Shown piece by piece: positions 25,960 through 29,596 of a stretch of DNA of 29,596 nucleotides (position 1 is its first letter; each line of letters begins with the position of its first letter). Both the position numbers and the translations under genes were made by a program. This stretch comes from Gammaproteobacteria bacterium. GTDB lineage: Bacteria; Pseudomonadota; Gammaproteobacteria; Xanthomonadales; Xanthomonadaceae. Location: contig JAPLSI010000107.1 in the NCBI GenBank assembly GCA_026398715.1, positions 1 through 29,596 of the forward strand. The letters run 5' to 3'. Below the pieces are notes generated by a model. It worked only from the letters and a program-made list of their open reading frames with translations. It searched no databases and had not been told where the DNA came from.

Positions 25960-27156
25960 ATGATCAAGGTCCTTTCCAGGGTCAGTTTGCTGGCGGCCGC
26001 CAGCCTGGCCTTTGCCGGCGCAGCGTCGGCGCAGTCGCCGAATGGCTTCGCATCCATCCTTCACATTCCGGTCGTGGTCAACACGGCGTCATTCCAGAGC
26101 ACGATCTTCGTGCATAACCCGAATGGCACAGCCACCAACGTCCAATTCAACTACTACGGGGCCACGGGCACCGCGAGCGCCGGTTTCCTGGATTGCGGCG
26201 TGCAGTCGATTCCGGCCGGTACCACGGCGGAATTCGACTTCGGCACCGTTTGTCCGCTGGCCGCCGGCTCCAATTTCGGCAACATGCGCATCTGGGAAAC
26301 CGATGCGGCCGTGCGTCCGATTGCGGCGTATACCCGCGTCCAGGCACCCAGCGGCAATGGCTTCTCGATCGAAGGCTTTCCGATCGGCAACTTCGCCAAC
26401 GATGTCGGCGCCAGCGTGACGCTGGGACTGCGCCGCCAGGCTGCGGCGCCGACCTACCAGTCCAACTGCTTCGTTTCGTCCATCGGCGAGGCGGTGACGG
26501 TGGACATGGCCCTGTTCGATGGCAGCAACGTGCAGCTTGGCACCACGCAGGTGATCGCCGTCGGCGCCAACGACACGACCCGCCTGCTGGATGTGTTCAC
26601 GGCGGCTGGCGCGCTTCCGGGTGATTACTCCAACGTCCGCGCTGAGTTCCGGCAGAACATTGCCACGGTCGGCAATCCGTCCTTCTCGGCATTCTGCACC
26701 GTGCAGAACAATACCTCGTCCGACGCCGACTTCCGCATTGCCAAGACGATTTCGCCCGATGACGATGCCCTCCTTTACTCCACCAATCAACCGAAGGATG
26801 GCTTGAACAACCTGTTGTCGATTCCCGCTGGCGGCAAGGCGGTCTTCGGGTATTTCCTGAAGCATCCTGACTTCATCTCCTGCCGGATCGTCGGTGGCAA
26901 CGCGAACAACACTGAAATCCAGCTGCGCACCCCGACCGGTACGATCGTGGCCGGCGGTGACGATATCAACCAGTTCGGCGAATACTTCACCGGTGAAAAG
27001 AGCACCGTGAACAACGGCACCAACGGCATGTGGACGCTTGAAGTGGGCTCGCGCGACGGCACCGGCATCGACGCCACCAAGTACAACGTGCAGTGCGCGA
27101 CGGGCAACGGCAGCAACCGCGGCCTGCTGATCGGCAACCTGCCGGATGATTTCTGA
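25960..27156 (+). CDS. Secreted protein of unknown function, six cysteines
   Basis: A 398-residue protein not recognised as a named family. A clear Sec signal peptide (MIKVLSRVSLLAAASLAFAG, cleavage after ASA at residue 24) directs it out of the cytoplasm. The mature part is rich in Asn, Gly, Thr and Ala with alternating hydrophobic residues, suggesting beta-sandwich folds. One segment (STIFVHNPNGTATNVQFNYY) resembles the repeated 'interesting-pattern' seen in secreted beta proteins. Six cysteines (DCG, VCP, NCF, FCT, SCR, QCA) could form three disulfides. The C-terminal part (IQLRTPTGTIV ... MWTLEVGS) faintly resembles a P-domain jelly roll. Strong ribosome site AAGGGAG 9 nt before the ATG; a strong terminator follows, so it is probably monocistronic and well expressed. 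Confidence 0.8.
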   Translation: MIKVLSRVSLLAAASLAFAGAASAQSPNGFASILHIPVVVNTASFQSTIFVHNPNGTATNVQFNYYGATGTASAGFLDCGVQSIPAGTTAEFDFGTVCPLAAGSNFGNMRIWETDAAVRPIAAYTRVQAPSGNGFSIEGFPIGNFANDVGASVTLGLRRQAAAPTYQSNCFVSSIGEAVTVDMALFDGSNVQLGTTQVIAVGANDTTRLLDVFTAAGALPGDYSNVRAEFRQNIATVGNPSFSAFCTVQNNTSSDADFRIAKTISPDDDALLYSTNQPKDGLNNLLSIPAGGKAVFGYFLKHPDFISCRIVGGNANNTEIQLRTPTGTIVAGGDDINQFGEYFTGEKSTVNNGTNGMWTLEVGSRDGTGIDATKYNVQCATGNGSNRGLLIGNLPDDF

Positions 27157-27188
27157 TCGGCGGTTAATGCGATAAGCTCGAGTTCCAG

Positions 27189-27228
27189 AGAAGCCGCGCA
27201 GGTATTCCTGCGCGGCTTCTTGGTTTTT
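27189..27228 (+). terminator. Strong Rho-independent terminator
   Basis: A perfect 14-bp stem, AGAAGCCGCGCAGG / CCTGCGCGGCTTCT, with a TATT tetraloop and the tail TGGTTTTT. It ends the secreted-protein transcript, 33 nt after its stop codon. The arms are nearly symmetrical in base content, but A-rich flanking is absent on the left, so it acts mainly in the plus direction. Confidence 0.93.
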
Positions 27229-27249
27229 CGGCCCTTTGGAACTTGCGGC

Positions 27250-27750
27250 ATGATGAAAGTTAAGCTCTCGACGGTGGCGCTGCCGGTCTTGGCGCTGCTG
27301 CTGGTGGCCTGGTGGTTCATTCAGGGTCGTGGGTCGGCTCCGGAAGAGGTTGCCAGTCCGTCGGCCACGGTGCCCGTCGTGTCGTCGCCGGTTCCGCCGG
27401 CGGCAGTTGCCCGACCCGTTGGTCAGGTGCCGGGCTACACCGCGCCCCCCATCGAGTCCTTCACTCCTGCGCAGGTCGCCGAATTGCGTCGCGCGGAAGT
27501 TGAGCGAAGCGCGAACTCGGAGCCGCCGAAGACGTTTGTCGGCATCGATGGAAAGACGCATGCCCTGGAGTACAACAGCTCGGCGAAATCCGACGCCAGG
27601 CAGGAGGCGCGCGACATCAGGCGGGCATTGCTGATGCGTCAGCTGATGGCGGACCCGCAGCGTTTCGCGCGCGACCACCAGTTGAGCCTGAAGGAAGTGC
27701 AGTGGATCGTGGACGGGACCAGCGACTTCCCGGACCGGCTGCTGGACTGA
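27250..27750 (+). CDS. Single-pass membrane protein of unknown function
   Basis: A 166-residue protein that I do not recognise. One N-terminal hydrophobic segment (STVALPVLALLLVAWWF, about residues 7-23) is followed by a Pro/Val/Ser-rich linker (about 30-70) and a charged C-terminal region with a probable helical part (EARDIRRALLMRQLMADPQRFARDHQLSLKEVQWIV). This suggests a periplasm-facing or lipoprotein-like tethered domain. The ATG at 27250 is chosen (GGAA 9 nt upstream); it is followed directly by a second ATG. It begins only 22 nt after a strong terminator and ends 4 nt before the glutamate-synthase-domain gene, so the pair is probably co-transcribed. Confidence 0.75.
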   Translation: MMKVKLSTVALPVLALLLVAWWFIQGRGSAPEEVASPSATVPVVSSPVPPAAVARPVGQVPGYTAPPIESFTPAQVAELRRAEVERSANSEPPKTFVGIDGKTHALEYNSSAKSDARQEARDIRRALLMRQLMADPQRFARDHQLSLKEVQWIVDGTSDFPDRLLD

Positions 27751-27754
27751 CACC

Positions 27755-29386
27755 ATGCTGCCGCCGCGCTATTGGATTTTCGCCTTTTGCATCCTCGCGA
27801 TGCTGGCCTCGCTGGCGGCGTTGCCGCTGGGCGCCGGTTGGGCATGGCCCGCCGCCATCTTCACCATCCTCAGCCTGGTAGGCGTCGCCGACTTGCGGCA
27901 GGAGGCGCAGACACTGCGTCGCAACTACCCGGTGATCGCGCATCTTCGATACTTCCTCGAAAGCCTGGGTCCGGAGATCCGCCAGTACTTCATCGAATCG
28001 GACAACGACGAGCGGCCGTTTTCCAGGCAGCAGCGCTCTGTCGTCTACCAGCGCGCGAAGAACGCCCTGGACAAACGGCCGTTCGGAACGCAACTCGATG
28101 TCTATGCCGACAAGTACGAATGGATCAATCACTCGATCATGCCGGCCACGGTGCCGTCGCATGATTTCCGGGTGGAGATCGGCGCGGGCACCGCGCAGCC
28201 GTACTCCGCCAGCGTGTTCAACATCTCCGCGATGAGCTTCGGTGCGCTGTCGGCCAACGCGATCCGCGCGTTGAACGAGGGCGCGCGCCAGGGAAACTTC
28301 TACCAGGACACCGGGGAGGGCTCGATATCGCAGTACCACCGCGAAAATGGCGGCGACCTGGTCTGGGAAATCGGCTCGGGATATTTCGGCTGCCGGGATG
28401 CCGAGGGCCATTTCGACGAGGCGTCCTTCGTCGCAAACGCCAGTTCGCCGCAGGTAAGGATGATCGAGGTCAAGCTGTCGCAGGGCGCCAAGCCCGGGCA
28501 TGGTGGCGTGCTTCCCGGTGTCAAGGTTTCCCCGGAAATCGCGGCTGCGCGCGGCGTGCCCGTTGGCGTGGACTGCGTCTCCCCTGCGCGGCATTCGGCG
28601 TTTTCCACGCCCATCGAATTGCTGCAGTTCGTCGAGCGCTTGCGCAAGCTTTCGGGCGGCAAGCCCACGGGCTTCAAGCTCGCCATCGGGCATCCTTGGG
28701 AATGGTTTGCGATTGCCAAGGCGATGCGGGAGTCAGGCATCCTGCCCGACTTCATCGTCGTGGATGGGGGCGAGGGCGGCACCGGCGCCGCACCACTGGA
28801 ATTCACTGACCATGTCGGCGTCCCGTTGAGGGAAGCACTGCTGCTCGTGCACAACACTCTGGTCGGCTTGTCGCTTCGCCCGCATATCCGGATCGGGGCT
28901 GCAGGCAAGATCATCACGGCGTTCGACATCGCGCGGACGATGGCGATGGGCGCCGACTGTTGCAACGCCGCCCGCGGCTACATGTTCGCCCTGGGATGCA
29001 TCCAGTCGATGAGTTGCCACACCGATCGCTGCCCGACCGGCATCGCTACCCAGAACCAGTCGCGACAGAAGGCACTGGTGCCCGAAGACAAGTCGACCCG
29101 CGTGCTTCGCTTCCACGAAAACACCCTGATGGCGCTCAGGGAATTGATTGCCGCGGCTGGCCTGGAACATCCGGGTCAACTCGGGCCCGAGCACATCATC
29201 CGCCGAATCTCCTCGACCAAGGTTGCCTCGCTTTCGATGCTGACTTCCTTCATCGAGCCGGGCGCATTGCTCGACGGCAAGCTGCCCGACCACCCCGTCT
29301 TCGAGGCCTTCTGGCCCGAGGCGCGCAGCGACTCGTTCGCTGCGCCCGCCCGTGCAATAGCGATGCGCAGCACAAAGCTCAGATAG
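27755..29386 (+). CDS. FMN-binding glutamate synthase family protein, membrane-anchored
   Basis: A 543-residue protein made of two N-terminal transmembrane segments (about residues 8-27 and 31-48) and the central FMN/[3Fe-4S] domain of glutamate synthase without the glutamine amidotransferase part. Visible are SAMSFGALSANAIRALNEGA, GEGSISQYH, GVKVSPEIAAARGVPVGVDC, FIVVDGGEGGTGAAP (FMN phosphate region), and the cluster motif CIQSMSCHTDRCPTG (Cys415, 421 and 426). The family is annotated as glutamate synthase, but lacking the amidotransferase it may use ammonia or do another reaction; the true substrate is unknown. It follows the single-pass protein by 4 nt. No clear terminator is seen after it. 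Confidence 0.9.
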   Translation: MLPPRYWIFAFCILAMLASLAALPLGAGWAWPAAIFTILSLVGVADLRQEAQTLRRNYPVIAHLRYFLESLGPEIRQYFIESDNDERPFSRQQRSVVYQRAKNALDKRPFGTQLDVYADKYEWINHSIMPATVPSHDFRVEIGAGTAQPYSASVFNISAMSFGALSANAIRALNEGARQGNFYQDTGEGSISQYHRENGGDLVWEIGSGYFGCRDAEGHFDEASFVANASSPQVRMIEVKLSQGAKPGHGGVLPGVKVSPEIAAARGVPVGVDCVSPARHSAFSTPIELLQFVERLRKLSGGKPTGFKLAIGHPWEWFAIAKAMRESGILPDFIVVDGGEGGTGAAPLEFTDHVGVPLREALLLVHNTLVGLSLRPHIRIGAAGKIITAFDIARTMAMGADCCNAARGYMFALGCIQSMSCHTDRCPTGIATQNQSRQKALVPEDKSTRVLRFHENTLMALRELIAAAGLEHPGQLGPEHIIRRISSTKVASLSMLTSFIEPGALLDGKLPDHPVFEAFWPEARSDSFAAPARAIAMRSTKLR

Positions 29387-29489
29387 CGGTCGCGCGTTTT
29401 GTGACGTGCCGCCATTCCCGGCATGACCTCCCCCGGGGCTTTGGGAGTAGGCTGGGCGGGACTGAAACCCGAAAGCGAGCTCTGAGCCC

Positions 29490-29596
29490 TTGGTCATCAA
29501 GGACCCCTTCCTGGCGAGGACGCAAGACGGGCTTTCGCCCCAGCAACCGCTGTGGGATGCACTGCCGGACGGCTTGCTGGTCATCGACGGCGACGG
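29490..29596 (+). CDS. N-terminus of a probable PAS-domain signalling protein (partial)
   Basis: The window ends in an open frame of 35 complete codons. From TTG at 29490 it reads MVIKDPFLARTQDGLSPQQP and later PDGLLVIDGDG, the opening strand of a PAS domain as found in sensor kinases and diguanylate cyclases. The frame is closed upstream at 29463 and no in-frame ATG or GTG precedes the PAS-like part, so TTG is the only usual start seen. The ribosome site is weak. The 103 nt before it (29387-29489) hold only weak small hairpins and no clear promoter. The call depends on the short PAS motif, so it is tentative. Confidence 0.5.
   Translation, partial: MVIKDPFLARTQDGLSPQQPLWDALPDGLLVIDGD

Noticed and set aside
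29387..29489. Riboswitch or terminator before the PAS-domain gene
   Set aside because: There are short complementary words (TGCCG/CGGCA, CTCCC/GGGAG) but no long stem, no T-run and no riboswitch consensus that I recognise.

Overview
The window is high-GC DNA from a gammaproteobacterium that looks like a member of the Xanthomonadales/Lysobacterales (Xanthomonadaceae or Rhodanobacteraceae type). The main reason is gene order: sdhCDAB-sdhE-ygfX-lolC-lolD-comEC-exbB-exbD-msbA-lpxK-kdsB on one side, and uvrC-pgsA-tRNA-Gly-tRNA-Cys-tRNA-Leu on the other, as I recall it from Xanthomonas-like genomes. GTG starts, 4-nt stop/start overlaps and dense packing fit this. The genus cannot be fixed from the sequence alone.

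Region 1 (1-12694, all +) is a nearly gap-free run. It starts inside sdhC and gives succinate dehydrogenase with its flavinylation factor SdhE and a YgfX-like membrane protein. The lipoprotein-release ABC system (one LolC/E-type permease plus LolD), the DNA-uptake channel ComEC and an ExbB/ExbD (TolQ/TolR-like) proton-driven pair follow. It ends with the lipid A/Kdo genes msbA, lpxK and kdsB. The theme is the respiratory inner membrane and outer-membrane biogenesis.

Region 2 (12696-23040) is an accessory glycan island between kdsB and uvrC. It has ten genes in five transcription units of alternating strand: an SAM methyltransferase, two GT61 (DUF563) glycosyltransferases, two sulfotransferase-like proteins, a GalE-type epimerase, a GNAT/FemAB-like acyltransferase, a WbqC-family protein, a GT2 glycosyltransferase, and a 600-residue fusion of a methyltransferase to a DegT/DnrJ/EryC1/StrS sugar aminotransferase. 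No flippase, polymerase or ABC exporter is present. The set reads as making and decorating (amino, methyl, acyl and possibly sulfo groups) a short surface glycan or protein-linked glycan whose identity is unknown.

Region 3 (23121-25817, +) holds uvrC, pgsA and three tRNA genes. The most striking observation in the window is here: UvrC is 569 residues, in frame from end to end, but lacks a block of about 45-50 residues in its RNase H-like nuclease domain. The block includes the conserved IDGGxGQ segment with the catalytic aspartate equivalent to E. coli D466. It is either an assembly or sequencing deletion or a genuine loss of the 5' incision active site.

Region 4 (25960-29596, +) holds a secreted protein of unknown function with six cysteines and a strong terminator, then a single-pass membrane protein of unknown function next to a membrane-anchored FMN/iron-sulfur glutamate-synthase-domain protein. 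The window ends in the first codons of a probable PAS-domain signalling protein. No CRISPR array, insertion sequence or integrase was seen.
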